Of a stretch of 64,000 nucleotides of DNA, positions 1 to 13,365 are shown one piece after another. Positions within the stretch are counted from its first letter, which is position 1, and the number at the start of each line of letters is the position of its first letter. Position numbers and translations under genes: made by a program. The notes beneath the pieces were generated by a model. It saw nothing but the letters and a program-made list of their open reading frames with translations. It made no database searches and was not told where the DNA came from. The DNA comes from Halictus rubicundus (Eukaryota > Arthropoda > Insecta > Hymenoptera > Halictidae), in NCBI RefSeq assembly GCF_050948215.1, contig NW_027488896.1, forward strand, positions 62,001 through 126,000. The letters are read 5' to 3'.

Positions 1-1810
1 ATCGTATCCTATCCTGTATCCTATCCAATCCTGTATCCTATACTCTATCCTATCCTTTCCTCTATCGTATCCTATCCTCGGTCCGATCCTATCCTGTATC
101 CTATCCTACCCTCTATCCTATCCTATCCTCTATCCTATCCTATCCTATCCTCCATCCTGTCCTATCCTATTCTCTATCCTATCCTCTATCCTATCCTATC
201 CTCTATCCTATCCTATCCTCTATCCTATCCTATCCTCTATCCTATCCTATCCTCTATCCTATCCTATCCTCTATCCTATCCTATCCTCTATCCTATCCTA
301 TCCTCTAACCTATCCTATCCTCTATCCTATCATATCCTCTATCCTATCCTATCCTCTATCCTATCCTATCCTCTATCCTATCCTATCCTCTATCCTGTCC
401 TATTCTCTATCCTATCCTCTATCCTATTCTATCCTCTATCCTATCCTATCCTCTATCCTATCCTATCCCCTATCCTACCCTATCCTCTATCGTATCCTAT
501 CCTCTATCCTATCCAATCCTATATCCTATACTCTATCCTAACCTATCCTCTATCCTATCCTATCCTCTATGCTATCCTATCCTCTATAATATCGTATCCT
601 CTATCCTATAATATCTTGTACCCTATCCTATTCTCTATCCTATCCTATCCTCTATCGTATCCTATCCTCTATCCTATCCTATCCTCTATCCTATCCTATC
701 CTCTATAATATCGTACCCTCTATCCTATAATATCCTCTATCCTATCCTGTCCTCTATCCTATTCTATACTCTATGCTTTCCTATCCGCTATCCTACCCTA
801 TCCTCTATCGTATCCTATCCTCTATCCTATCCAGTCCTATATCCTATACTCCATCCTATCCTATCCTCTATCCTATCCTATCCTCTATCCTATCCTATCC
901 TCTATCCTATCCTATCCTCTATCTTATCCTATCCTTTATCCTATTCTATACTCTATCCTATCCTATCGTATCCTCTATCCTATCCTATTCTCTATCCTAT
1001 CCTCTATCCTATTCTATCCTCTATCGTCTCCTGTCGTCTATCCTATCCAATCCCCTATCCTATCCTCTATCCGATCCTGTCCTCTATCCTATCCTATCCT
1101 CTATCCTATCCTATCCGCTATCCTACCCTATCCTCTATCGTATCCTATCCTCTATCCTATCCAATCCTATATCCTATACTCTATCCTATCCTATCCTCTA
1201 TCCTATCCTATCCTCTATCGTATCCTATCCGATCCTCAATCCTATCCTCGGTCCGATCCTATCCTGTATCCTATCTTATCCTCTATCCTATCCTATCCTA
1301 TCCTCTATCCTGTCCTATCCTATTCTCTATCCTATCCTCTATCCTATCCTATCCTCTATCCTATCCTATCCTCTATCCTATCCTACCCTCTAACCTATCC
1401 TATCCTCTATCCTATCCTATCCGCTATCCTACCCTATCCTCTGTCGTATCCCATACTCTATCCTATCCAATCCTATATCCTATACTCCATCCTATCCTAT
1501 CCTCTATCCTATCCTATCCTCTATCCTATCATATCCTCTATCTTATCCTATCCTCTATCCTATTCTATACTCTATCCTCTCCTATCGTATCCTCTATCCT
1601 ATCCTATTCTCCATCCTATCCTCTATCCTACTCTATCCTCTATCGTCTCCTGTCCTCTATCCTATCCAATCCCCTATCCTATCCTCTATCCGATCCTATT
1701 CTCTATCCCTTCCTCTATCCTATTCTATCCTCTATCGTCTCCTGTCCTCTATCCTATCCTATCCTATATCCTATCCTATCCTCTATCCTATCCTATCCTC
1801 TATCCTATCC

Positions 1811-1936
1811 AATCCCCTATCCTATCCTCTATCCTATCCTATCCTCTATCCTATCCTATCCTCTATCCTATCCAATCCCCTATCCTATCCTCTATCCGAT
1901 CCTATCCTCTATCCTATCCTATCCTCTATCCTATCC
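1811..1936 (+). repeat. Private 63-bp tandem duplication
   Basis: The AATCCCC variant occurs at 1811 and again at 1874, exactly 63 bp apart, with the same flanks. The corresponding places at 4505, 8780, 15918 and 32308 have a single copy before the CCGATCC variant. The step is not a multiple of 17 because the duplicated stretch includes a 12-bp unit. This accounts for the change of offset from 6970 to 6907 (and 30498 to 30435). Confidence 0.8.
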
Positions 1937-3569
1937 TATCCCCTATCCTACCCTATCCTCTATCGTATCCTATCCTCTATCCTATCCAATCCTATATCCT
2001 ATACTCTATCCTATCCTATCCTCTATCCTATCCTATCCTCTGACCTATCCTATCCTCTATCCTATCCTATCCTCTATAATATCGTATCCTCTATCCTATA
2101 ATATCTCCTACCCTATCCTATTCTCTATCCTATCCTATCCTCTATTCTATCCTATCCTCTATCCTATCCTATCCTCTATCCTATCCTATCCGCTATCCTA
2201 CCCTATCCTCTTTCGTATCCTATACTCTATCCTATCCAATCCTATATCCTATCCTCTATCCGATCCCATCCTCTATCCTATCCTATCCTGTATCCTATCA
2301 TATCCTCTATCCTATCCTATTCTCTATCCTATCCTCTATCCTACCCTATCCTCTATCCTATCTTATCCTCTATCCTATCCTGTCGTCTATTCTATTCTAT
2401 CCTCTATCTTATCCTATCCTCTAACCTACCCTATCCTCTATCGTATCCTATCCTCTATCCTATCCAATCCTATATCCTATACTCTATCCTATCCTATCCT
2501 CTATCCTATCCTATCCCCTATAATATCGTATCCTCTACCCTATAATATCATCTACCCTATCGTATTCTCTATCCTATCCTATCCTCTATCCTATCCTATC
2601 CTCTATCGTCTCCTATCGTCTATCGTATCCAATCCCCTATCCTATCCTCTATCCTGTCCTATTCTCTATCGTATCCTATCCTGCATCCTATCCAATCCTG
2701 TATCCTATACTCTATCCTATCCTATCCTCTATCGTATCCTATCCTCGGTCCGATCCTATCCTGTATCCTATCCTACCCTCTATCCTATCCTATCCTCTAT
2801 CCTATCCTATCCTCTATCCTATCCTATCCTCTAACCTATCCTATCCTCTATCCTATCCTATCCTCTATCCTATCCTATCCTCTATCCTATCCTATCCTAT
2901 CCTCTATCCTATCCTATTCTCTATCCTATCCTATCCTCTATCCTATCCTATTCTCTATCCTATCCTATCCTGTATCCTATCCTATACTCTATCCTATCCT
3001 ATCCTCTATCCTATCCCATCCTCTATCATATCCTATCCTTTTTTCTCTATCCTATTCTATCCTCTATCCTATCCAATCCTATATCCTATTCTCCATCCTA
3101 TCCTATCCTCTATCGTATCCTATCCTCTATCCTATTCTCTATCCTATCCTATCCTCTATCCTATCCTATCCTCTATCATATCCTATCCTCTATCCTATCC
3201 TATCCTCTATCCTATCCTATCCTCTATCCTATCCTATCCTCTATCCTATCCAATCCTATATCCTATCCTCTATCATATCCTATCCTCTATCCTATCCTAT
3301 CCTCTATCGTATCCTATTATCTATCCTATCCAATCCTATATCGTATCCTCTATCCTATCCTATCCTCTTTCCTATCCTATCCTCTATCCTATCCTATCCT
3401 CTATCCTATCCTATCCTCTATCCTAACCTATCGTCTATCCTATCCTATTCTCTATCCTATCCTATCCTATCCTCTATCCTATCCAATCCTATATCGTATC
3501 CTCTATTCTATCCTATCCTGTATCCTATCCTATCCTCTATCCTATCCTATTCTCTATCCTATCCTATCC

Positions 3570-4078
3570 TCTATCGTATCCTATCCTCTATCTTATCCTC
3601 TATCCTATCCTATCCTCTATCCTATCCTATCCTCTATCCAATCCTATCCTCTATCCTATCCTATCCTCTATCCTATCCTTATCCTCTATCGTATCCTATC
3701 CTCTATCCTGTCCTATCCTCTATCCTATCCTATCCCCTATCCTATCCTATCCTCTATCCTATTCTATCCTCTATCCTATCCAATCCTATATCCTATTCTC
3801 TACCCTATCCTATCCTCTATCGTATCCTATCCTCTATCCTATACTCTACCCTATCCAATCCTCTATCCTATCCTATCCTATCCTCTATCCTATCCTATTC
3901 TCTATCCTATCCTATCCTCTATCGTATCCTATCCTCTATCTTATCCTCTATCCTATCCTATCCTCTATCCTATCCTATCCTCTATCCAATCCTATCCTCT
4001 ATCCTATCCTATCCTCTATCCTATCCTATCCTCTATCCAATCCTATCCTCTATCCTATCCTATCCTCTATCCTATCCT
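3570..4078 (+). repeat. Local 348-bp duplication and switch point in type I copy 1
   Basis: TCTTATCC occurs at 3591 and at 3939 with matching flanks, a 348-bp step. The variant CTATCCAATCCTATCCTC is then repeated twice before the array switches at about 4079 to the TACCCTCTAACC landmark, which belongs about 2.7 kb upstream. Other type I copies continue from CCTTATCC into the TATTATC landmark instead (for example 10838 and 17976), so this stretch looks like a rearranged junction. Confidence 0.65.
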
Positions 4079-4584
4079 ACCCTCTAACCTATCCTATCCT
4101 CTATCCTATCCTATCCGCTATCCTACCCTATCCTCTGTCGTATCCCATACTCTATCCTATCCAATCCTATATCCTATACTCCATCCTATCCTATCCTCTA
4201 TCCTATCCTATCCTCTATCCTATCATATCCTCTATCTTATCCTATCCTCTATCCTATTCTATACTCTATCCTCTCCTATCGTATCCTCTATCCTATCCTA
4301 TTCTCCATCCTATCCTCTATCCTACTCTATCCTCTATCGTCTCCTGTCCTCTATCCTATCCAATCCCCTATCCTATCCTCTATCCGATCCTATTCTCTAA
4401 CCCTTCCTCTATCCTATTCTATCCTCTATCGTCTCCTGTCCTCTATCCTATCCTATCCTATATCCTATCCTATCCTCTATCCTATCCTATCCTCTATCCT
4501 ATCCAATCCCCTATCCTATCCTCTATCCGATCCTATCCTCTATCCTATCCTATCCTCTATCCTATCCTATCCCCTATCCTACCC
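4079..4584 (+). repeat. Re-copy of 1385-1953 within type I copy 1
   Basis: From TCTAACC at 4083 through CTGTCGTATCCC, CTAACATTTCC-free type I variants and AATCCCC at 4505, this stretch matches 1389 onward at a constant offset of 2694, but without the 63-bp duplication seen at 1811. It ends at about 4584, where TACCCTATTCTC replaces TACCCTATCCTC and type II begins. Confidence 0.75.
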
Positions 4585-7068
4585 TATTCTCTATCGTATC
4601 CTATCCTGTATCCTATCCAATCCTGTATCCTATACTCTATCCTATCCTATCCTCTATCGTATCCTATCCTCGGTCCGATCCTACCCTGTATCCTATCCTA
4701 CCCTCTATCCTATCCTATCCTCTATCCTATCCTATCCTATCCTCCATCCTGTCCTATCCTATTCTCTATCCTATCCTCTATCCTATCCTATCCTCTATCC
4801 TATCCTATCCTCTATAATATCGTATCCTCTATACTATAATATCTTCTACCCTATCCTATCCTCTATTCTATCCAATCCTATATCCTATACTCCATCCTAT
4901 CCTATCCTCTATCCTATCCTATCCTCTAATCTATCCTATCCTCTATCTTATCCTATCCTCTATCCTATCCCATCCTCTATCCTATCCTATCCTATCCTCT
5001 ATCCTGTCCTATTCTCTACCCTATCCTCTATCCTATCCTATCCTCTATCCTATCCTATCCTCTATCCTATCCTATCCCCTATCCTACCCTATCCTCTATC
5101 GTATCCTATCCTCTATCCTATCCAATCCTATATCCTATCCTCAATCCTATCCTATCCTCCATCCTATCCTATCCTCTATTGTATCCTATCCTCTATCCAA
5201 TCCTATCCTCTATCATATCCTATCCTCAATCCCTTCCTATCCTCTATCTTATCGTATCCTCTATCCCATCCTGTCCTCCAACCCATCTTATCCTCCATCC
5301 TATACTATCCTCTATCCTATCCTATCCTCTATCTTATCCTACCCTCTTCCCCATCCTATCCTCTATAGTATCCTATCCTCTATCGCATCCTACCATATAT
5401 CAGATACTATTCTCTCTCCTATCCCATCCGCTGTCCAATCCTATCCTCTATCCTATCCTATCGTCTATCCTTTCCTATCCTCTATACTCTCCTCTATCGT
5501 ATCCTATCCTCTATCGTATCCTACCATCTATCCTATCCTATCCTCTATCCCATCCTATCCTCTATCCCATCCTATCCTCTATCCTATCCCATCCTCTATC
5601 CTATCCTATCCTCTATCATATCCTATCCTCTATCCTATCCTATCCTCTATCTCATCCTATCCTCTATCCTATCCTATGCTCTTTCATATCCTATCCTCTA
5701 TCCTATCCTATCCTCTATCTCATCCTATCCTCTATTCCATCCTATCCTCCATCCTATCCTATCCTCTAGCCTATCCTATCCTCTATCCTATACAATCGTC
5801 TATCCTATCCTATCCTCTACCCTATCCTATCCTCTATCCTATCCCATCCTCTATCGTATCCTATCATCTATCCTAACCTATCCTCTATCCTATCCTATCC
5901 CCTATCCCATCCTATCATCCATCTTATCCTATCCTCTATCCCATCCTATCGTCCATCCTTAGCTATCCACTATCATATCCTATCCTCTGTCCTATCCTAT
6001 CCTCTGCCTTATCTTATCCTCTATCCAATCCTATCCACCATCCTATCCGATCCTCTATTGAATCCTATCCTATATCCAATCCTATCCTCTATCATATCCT
6101 ATCCTCAATCCTATCCTATCCTCTATCTTATCGTATCCTCTATCCCATCCTATCCTCCATCCTATCGTATCCTCACTCCTATCCTATCCTCTATCCTATC
6201 CTATCCTCTATCTTATCGTATCCTCTATCCCATCCTGTCCTCCAACCCATCTTATCCTCCATCCTATACTATCCTCTATCCTATCCAATCCTCTATCCGA
6301 TCCTATCCCCTATCTTATCCTATCCTCTATCACATCCTATCCTCCATCTTATCCTATCCTCTATCCCATCCTATCCTCCATCCTATCCTATCCTCTATCC
6401 AATCCTATCCTCTATCGTATCCTATCCTTTATCCTATCCTATCCTCTATCCTATTCTATCCTCTATCGTATCCTATCCTCTATCGTATCCTACCATCTAT
6501 CCTATCCTATCCCCTTTCCCATCCTATCCTCTATCCTATCCTATCCTCTATCCTATCCCATCCTCTATCGTATCCTATCCTCTATCCTATCCTATTCTTC
6601 TATCCTATGCTATCCTCTATCCTATCCTATCCTCTATCCTATCCTATCCTCTATCCTATCCTATCCTCTATCTTATCCTATCCTTTATCCTATTCTATAC
6701 TCTATCCTATCCTATCGTATCCTCTATCCTATCCTATTCTCTATCCTATCCTCTATCCTATTCTATCCTCTATCGTCTCCTGTCCTCTATCCTATAAAAT
6801 CCCCTATCCTATCCTCTATCCGATCCTATCCTCTATCCTATCCTATCATCTATAATATCGTATCCTCTATCCTATAATATCATCTATCCTATCCTGTCCT
6901 CTATCCTATTCTATACTCTATCCTATCCTATCCGCTATCCTACCCTATCCTCTATCGTATCCTATTCTCTATCCTATCCAATCCTATATCCTATACTCTA
7001 TCCTATCCTATCCTCTATCCTATCCTATCAACAATCATACCCTATTCTCTATCGTATCCTATCCTGTA
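4585..7068 (+). repeat. Type II higher-order segment, copy 1
   Basis: This segment matches 27999-30482 at a constant offset of 23414: CTACCCTG at 4681 and 28095, and the open frames starting at 5179 and 6058 recur at 28593 and 29472. Diagnostic variants are CCAACCCATCTTATCC near 5279 and again near 6239, ATATCAGATACTATTC near 5396, CTTAGCTATCC near 5958 and AACAATCATACCC near 7029. Units carry more CAT, TCC and GT changes than type I, so individual units are further from the consensus. Confidence 0.83.
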
Positions 7069-10000
7069 TCCTATCCTACCCTCTATCCTATCCTATCCTC
7101 TATCCTATCCTATCCTATCCTCCATCCTGTCCTATCCTATTCTCTATCCTATCCTCTATCCTATCCTATCCTCTATCCTATCCTATCCTCTATCCTATCC
7201 TATCCTCTATCCTATCCTATCCTCTATCCTATCCTATCCTCTATCCTATCCTATCCTCTATCCTATCCTATCCTCTAACCTATCCTATCCTCTATCCTAT
7301 CATATCCTCTATCCTATCCTATCCTCTATCCTATCCTATCCTCTATCCTATCCTATCCTCTATCCTGTCCTATTCTCTATCCTATCCTCTATCCTATTCT
7401 ATCCTCTATCCTATCCTATCCTCTATCCTATCCTATCCCCTATCCTACCCTATCCTCTATCGTATCCTATCCTCTATCCTATCCAATCCTATATCCTATA
7501 CTCTATCCTAACCTATCCTCTATCCTATCCTATCCTCTATGCTATCCTATCCTCTATAATATCGTATCCTCTATCCTATAATATCTTGTACCCTATCCTA
7601 TTCTCTATCCTATCCTATCCTCTATCGTATCCTATCCTCTATCCTATCCTATCCTCTATCCTATCCTATCCTCTATAATATCGTACCCTCTATCCTATAA
7701 TATCCTCTATCCTATCCTGTCCTCTATCCTATTCTATACTCTATGCTTTCCTATCCGCTATCCTACCCTATCCTCTATCGTATCCTATCCTCTATCCTAT
7801 CCAATCCTATATCCTATACTCCATCCTATCCTATCCTCTATCCTATCCTATCTTCTATCCTATCCTATCCTCTATCCTATCCTATCCTCTATCTTATCCT
7901 ATCCTTTATCCTATTCTATACTCTATCCTATCCTATCGTATCCTCTATCCTATCCTATTCTCTATCCTATCCTCTATCCTATTCTATCCTCTATCGTCTC
8001 CTGTCGTCTATCCTATCCAATCCCCTATCCTATCCTCTATCCGATCCTGTCCTCTATCCTATCCTATCCTCTATCCTATCCTATCCGCTATCCTACCCTA
8101 TCCTCTATCGTATCCTATCCTCTATCCTATCCAATCCTATATCCTATACTCTATCCTATCCTATCCTCTATCCTATCCTATCCTCTATCGTATCCTATCC
8201 GATCCTCAATCCTATCCTCGGTCCGATCCTATCCTGTATCCTATCTTATCCTCTATCCTATCCTATCCTATCCTCTATCCTGTCCTATCCTATTCTCTAT
8301 CCTATCCTCTATCCTATCCTATCCTCTATCCTATCCTATCCTCTATCCTATCCTACCCTCTAACCTATCCTATCCTCTATCCTATCCTATCCGCTATCCT
8401 ACCCTATCCTCTGTCGTATCCCATACTCTATCCTATCCAATCCTATATCCTATACTCCATCCTATCCTATCCTCTATCCTATCCTATCCTCTATCCTATC
8501 ATATCCTCTATCTTATCCTATCCTCTATCCTATTCTATACTCTATCCTCTCCTATCGTATCCTCTATCCTATCCTATTCTCCATCCTATCCTCTATCCTA
8601 CTCTATCCTCTATCGTCTCCTGTCCTCTATCCTATCCAATCCCCTATCCTATCCTCTATCCGATCCTATTCTCTATCCCTTCCTCTATCCTATTCTATCC
8701 TCTATCGTCTCCTGTCCTCTATCCTATCCTATCCTATATCCTATCCTATCCTCTATCCTATCCTATCCTCTATCCTATCCAATCCCCTATCCTATCCTCT
8801 ATCCGATCCTATCCTCTATCCTATCCTATCCTCTATCCTATCCTATCCCCTATCCTACCCTATCCTCTATCGTATCCTATCCTCTATCCTATCCAATCCT
8901 ATATCCTATACTCTATCCTATCCTATCCTCTATCCTATCCTATCCTCTGTCCTATCCTATCCTCTATCCTATCCTATCCTCTATAATATCGTATCCTCTA
9001 TCCTATAATATCTCCTACCCTATCCTATTCTCTATCCTATCCTATCCTCTATTCTATCCTATCCTCTATCCTATCCTATCCTCTATCCTATCCTATCCGC
9101 TATCCTACCCTATCCTCTTTCGCATCCTATACTCTATCCTATCCAATCCTATATCCTATCCTCTATCCGATCCCATCCTCTATCCTATCCTATCCTGTAT
9201 CCTATCATATCCTCTATCCTATCCTATTCTCTATCCTATCCTCTATCCTACCCTATCCTCTATCCTATCTTATCCTCTATCCTATCCTGTCGTCTATTCT
9301 ATTCTATCCTCTATCTTATCCTATCCTCTAACCTACCCTATCCTCTATCGTATCCTATCCTCTATCCTATCCAATCCTATATCCTATACTCTATCCTATC
9401 CTATCCTCTATCCTATCCTATCCCCTATAATATCGTATCCTCTACCCTATAATATCATCTACCCTATCGTATTCTCTATCCTATCCTATCCTCTATCCTA
9501 TCCTATCCTCTATCGTCTCCTATCGTCTATCGTATCCAATCCCCTATCCTATCCTCTATCCTGTCCTATTCTCTATCGTATCCTATCCTGCATCCTATCC
9601 AATCCTGTATCCTATACTCTATCCTATCCTATCCTCTATCGTATCCTATCCTCGGTCCGATCCTATCCTGTATCCTATCCTACCCTCTATCCTATCCTAT
9701 CCTCTATCCTATCCTATCCTCTATCCTATCCTATCCTCTAACCTATCCTATCCTCTATCCTATCCTATCCTCTATCCTATCCTATCCTCTATCCTATCCT
9801 ATCCTATCCTCTATCCTATCCTATTCTCTATCCTATCCTATCCTCTATCCTATCCTATTCTCTATCCTATCCTATCCTGTATCCTATCCTATACTCTATC
9901 CTATCCTATCCTCTATCCTATCCCATCCTCTATCATATCCTATCCTTTTTTCTCTATCCTATTCTATCCTCTATCCTATCCAATCCTATATCCTATTCTC

Positions 10001-10583
10001 CATCCTATCCTATCCTCTATCGTATCCTATCCTCTATCCTATTCTCTATCCTATCCTATCCTCTATCCTATCCTATCCTCTATCATATCCTATCCTCTAT
10101 CCTATCCTATCCTCTATCCTATCCTATCCTCTATCCTATCCTATCCTCTATCCTATCCAATCCTATATCCTATCCTCTATCATATCCTATCCTCTATCCT
10201 ATCCTATCCTCTATCGTATCCTATTATCTATCCTATCCAATCCTATATCGTATCCTCTATCCTATCCTATCCTCTTTCCTATCCTATCCTCTATCCTATC
10301 CTATCCTCTATCCTATCCTATCCTCTATCCTAACCTATCGTCTATCCTATCCTATTCTCTATCCTATCCTATCCTATCCTCTATCCTATCCAATCCTATA
10401 TCGTATCCTCTATTCTATCCTATCCTGTATCCTATCCTATCCTCTATCCTATCCTATTCTCTATCCTATCCTATCCTCTATCGTATCCTATCCTCTATCT
10501 TATCCTCTATCCTATCCTATCCTCTATCCTATCCTATCCTCTATCCAATCCTATCCTCTATCCTATCCTATCCTCTATCCTAT
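7069..10583 (+). repeat. Type I higher-order segment, copy 2
   Basis: It matches copy 1 at offset 6970 (TCCATCCTGTCC at 7121 against 151; TCTAACC at 7273 against 303), then 6907 after the private 63-bp gain in copy 1 (T6 at 9946-9951 against 3039). Relative to 30480-30559 the start lacks 80 bp between two CCTGTATCCTATCC direct copies, so the first CTCGGTCCGATCC landmark is missing. From about 8693 it also matches 15831 onward at offset 7138. Confidence 0.82.
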
Positions 10584-11826
10584 CCTTATCCTCTATCGTA
10601 TCCTATCCTCTACCCTGTCCTATCCTCTATCCTATCCTATCCCCTATCCTATCCTATCCTCTATCCTATTCTATCCTCTATCCTATCCAATCCTATATCC
10701 TATTCTCTACCCTATCCTATCCTCTATCGTATCCTATCCTCTATCCTATACTCTACCCTATCCAATCCTCTATCCTATCCTATCCTATCCTCTATCCTAT
10801 CCTATTCTCTATCCTATCCTATCCTCTATCCTATCCTATTATCTATCCTATCCTATCCTGTATCCTATCCTATCCTCTATCATATCCTATCCTCTATCCT
10901 ATCCTATCCTCTATCCTATCCTATCCTCTATCCTATCCTATCCTCTATCCTATCCAATCCTATATCCTATCCTCTATCATATCCTATCCTCTATCCTATC
11001 CTATCCTCTATCGTATCCTATTATCTATCCTATCCAATCCTATATCGTATCCTCTATCCTATCCTATCCTCTTTCCTATCCTATCCTCTATCCTATCCTA
11101 TCCTCTATCCTATCCTATCCTCTATCCTAACCTATCGTCTATCCTATCCTATTCTCTATCCTATCCTATCCTCTATCCTACCCTATCCTCTATCCTATCC
11201 TATCCTCTATCCTATCCAATCCTATATCCTATTCTCTATCCTATCCTATCCTCTATCGTATCCTATCCTCTATCCTATCCTCTATCCTATCCTATCTTCT
11301 ATCCTATCCTATCCTCTATCATATCCTATCCTCAATCCTATCCTATCCTCTATCCTATTCTATCCTCTATCCTATCCAATCCTATATCCTATTCTCTATC
11401 CTATCCTATCCTCTATCGTATCCTATCCTCTATCCTATCCTATCCTCTATCCTATCCTATCCTCTATCCTATTCTATCCTCTATCCTATTCTCTATCCTA
11501 TACTATCCCCTATCGTATCCTATCCTCTATCCTATCCAATCCTATATCGTATCCTCTATTCTATCCTATCCTGTATCCTATCCTATCCTCTATCCTATCC
11601 TATCCTTTATCCTATCCTATCCTCTATCATATCCTATCCTCTATCCTATCCTATTCTCTATCATATTCTATCCTCTATCCTATCCAATCCTATATCCTAT
11701 TCTCTATCCTATCCTATCCTCTATCGTATCCTATCCTCTATCTTATCCTCTATCCTATCCTATCCTCTATCCTATCCTATCCTCTATCCTATCCTATCCT
11801 CTATCCTATCCTATCCTCTATCCTAT
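10584..11826 (+). repeat. CCTTATCC-to-CCTTATCC unit, short form (1243 bp)
   Basis: This interval runs from one CCTTATCC landmark (10584) to the next (11827). The equivalent unit elsewhere is 1374 bp (17722-19095, 34112-35485, 35486-36859, 48409-49782). The 131-bp difference lies just upstream of CTATACTATCCCC (11500 here, 18769 in the longer copy): this copy lacks the stretch with CTATATCGTATCC and CCTATCCACTATCC present at about 18585-18715. Confidence 0.75.
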
Positions 11827-13365
11827 CCTTATCCTCTATCGTATCCTATCCTCTATCCTGTCCTATCCTCTATCCTATCCTATCCCCTATCCTATCCTAT
11901 CCTCTATCCTATTCTATCCTCTATCCTATCCAATCCTATATCCTATTCTCTACCCTATCCTATCCTCTATCGTATCCTATCCTCTATCCTATACTCTACC
12001 CTATCCAATCCTCTATCCTATCCTATCCTCTATCATATCCTATCCTCTATCCTATCCTATCCTCTATCCTATTCTATCCTCTATCCTATCCAATCCTATA
12101 TCCTATTCTCTATCCTATCCTATCCTCTATCGTATCCTATCCTCTATCCTATCCTATCGTTTATCCTATCCTATCCTCTATCATATCCTATCCTCTATCC
12201 TATCCTATCCTCTATCCTATCCTATCCTCTATCCTATCCTATCCTCTATCCTATCCTATCCTCTATCCTATCCTCTATCCTATCCTATCCACTATCCTAT
12301 CCTATCCTCCATCATATCCTATCCTCTATCCTATCCTATCCTCTATCCTATCCTATCCTCTATCCTATCCAATCCTATATCCTATCCTCTATCATATCCT
12401 ATCCTCTATCGTATCCTATCCTTTATCCTATCCTCTATCCTATCCTATTCTCTATCCTATCCTATCCTCTATCGTATCCTATCCTCTATCTTATCCTCTA
12501 TCCTATCCTATCCTCTATCCTATCCTATCCTCTATCCTATCCTATCCTGTATCATATCCTATCATCTATCCTACCCTATCCTCTATCCTACCCTATCCTC
12601 TATCCTATCCTATCCTCTATCCTATCCAATCCTATATCCTATCATCTATCATATCCTATCCTCTATCCTATCCTATCCTCTATCGTATCCTATCCTCTAT
12701 CCTATCCAATCCTATATCGTATCCTCTATCCTATCCTATCCTCTTTCCTATCCTATCCTCTATCCTATCCTATCCTCTATCCTATCCTATTCTCTATCCT
12801 ATCCTATCCTCTATCCTATCCTATCCTCTATCCTATCCTATTCTCTATCCTATCCTATCCTCTACCCTATCCTATCCTCTATCATATCCTATCCTCTATC
12901 CTATCCTATCCTCTATCCTATCCTATCCTCTATCCTATCCTATCCTCTATCCTATCCTATCCTCTATCATATCCTATCCTCTATCCTATCCTATCCTCTA
13001 TCCTATCCTATCCTATATCCTTTCCTATCCTCTATCCTATCCTATCCTCTATCCTATCCTCTATCCTATCCTATCCACTATCCTATCCTATCCTCTATCA
13101 TATCCTATCCTCTATCCTATCCTATCCTCTATCCTATCCTATCCTCTATCCTATCCAATCCTATATCCTATCCTCTATCATATCCTATCCTCTATCGTAT
13201 CCTATCCTTTATCCTATCCTCTATCCTATCCTATCCTCTGCCCTATCCTATCCTCGATCATATCCTATCCTCTATCCTATCCTATCCACTATCCTATCCT
13301 ATCCTCTATCCTATCCTATCCTCTATCCTATCCTATCCTCTATCCTATCCTATCCTCTATCCTAT
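11827..13365 (+). repeat. 1539-bp tandem unit, copy 1
   Basis: It starts at CCTTATCC (11827) and ends before the next CCTTATCC (13366). Three independent landmarks repeat at exactly 1539 bp: CCTTATCC 11827/13366, CGTTTATCC 12158/13697 and CTCTGCCC 13236/14775. The two copies read alike along the stretches I compared by eye, so the duplication is probably recent. It fuses the CCTTATCC region to a point downstream of CTCTGCCC, a join not seen elsewhere in the window. Confidence 0.85.

Larger units (their letters stand above)
1..4584 (+). repeat. Type I higher-order segment, copy 1
   Basis: First copy of the type I landmark order: TGTATCCTATCCAATCC and CTCGGTCCGATCC near 15-85, TCTAACC at about 303, CTATAATATCG variants, CCGCTATCC, CTCGGTCCGATCC again near 1248 and 2750, T6 at 3039-3044 and CCTTATCC at 3677. 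It aligns with 30465 onward (offset 30464, becoming 30498 after two extra 17-bp units in the later copy, then 30435 after a 63-bp local gain here) and with 7069 onward (offset 6970, then 6907). Position 1 matches 30465 including the rare CTTTCCTC variant, so the window start lies inside a longer unit. Past about 3910 the order departs from the other copies and jumps back to earlier material. Confidence 0.82.

Noticed and set aside
3039..3044. T6 tracts (also 9946, 17084, 33474) as RNA polymerase III terminators
   Set aside because: No A/B box or tRNA-like sequence lies upstream, and the tract is simply a variant unit copied with its segment.
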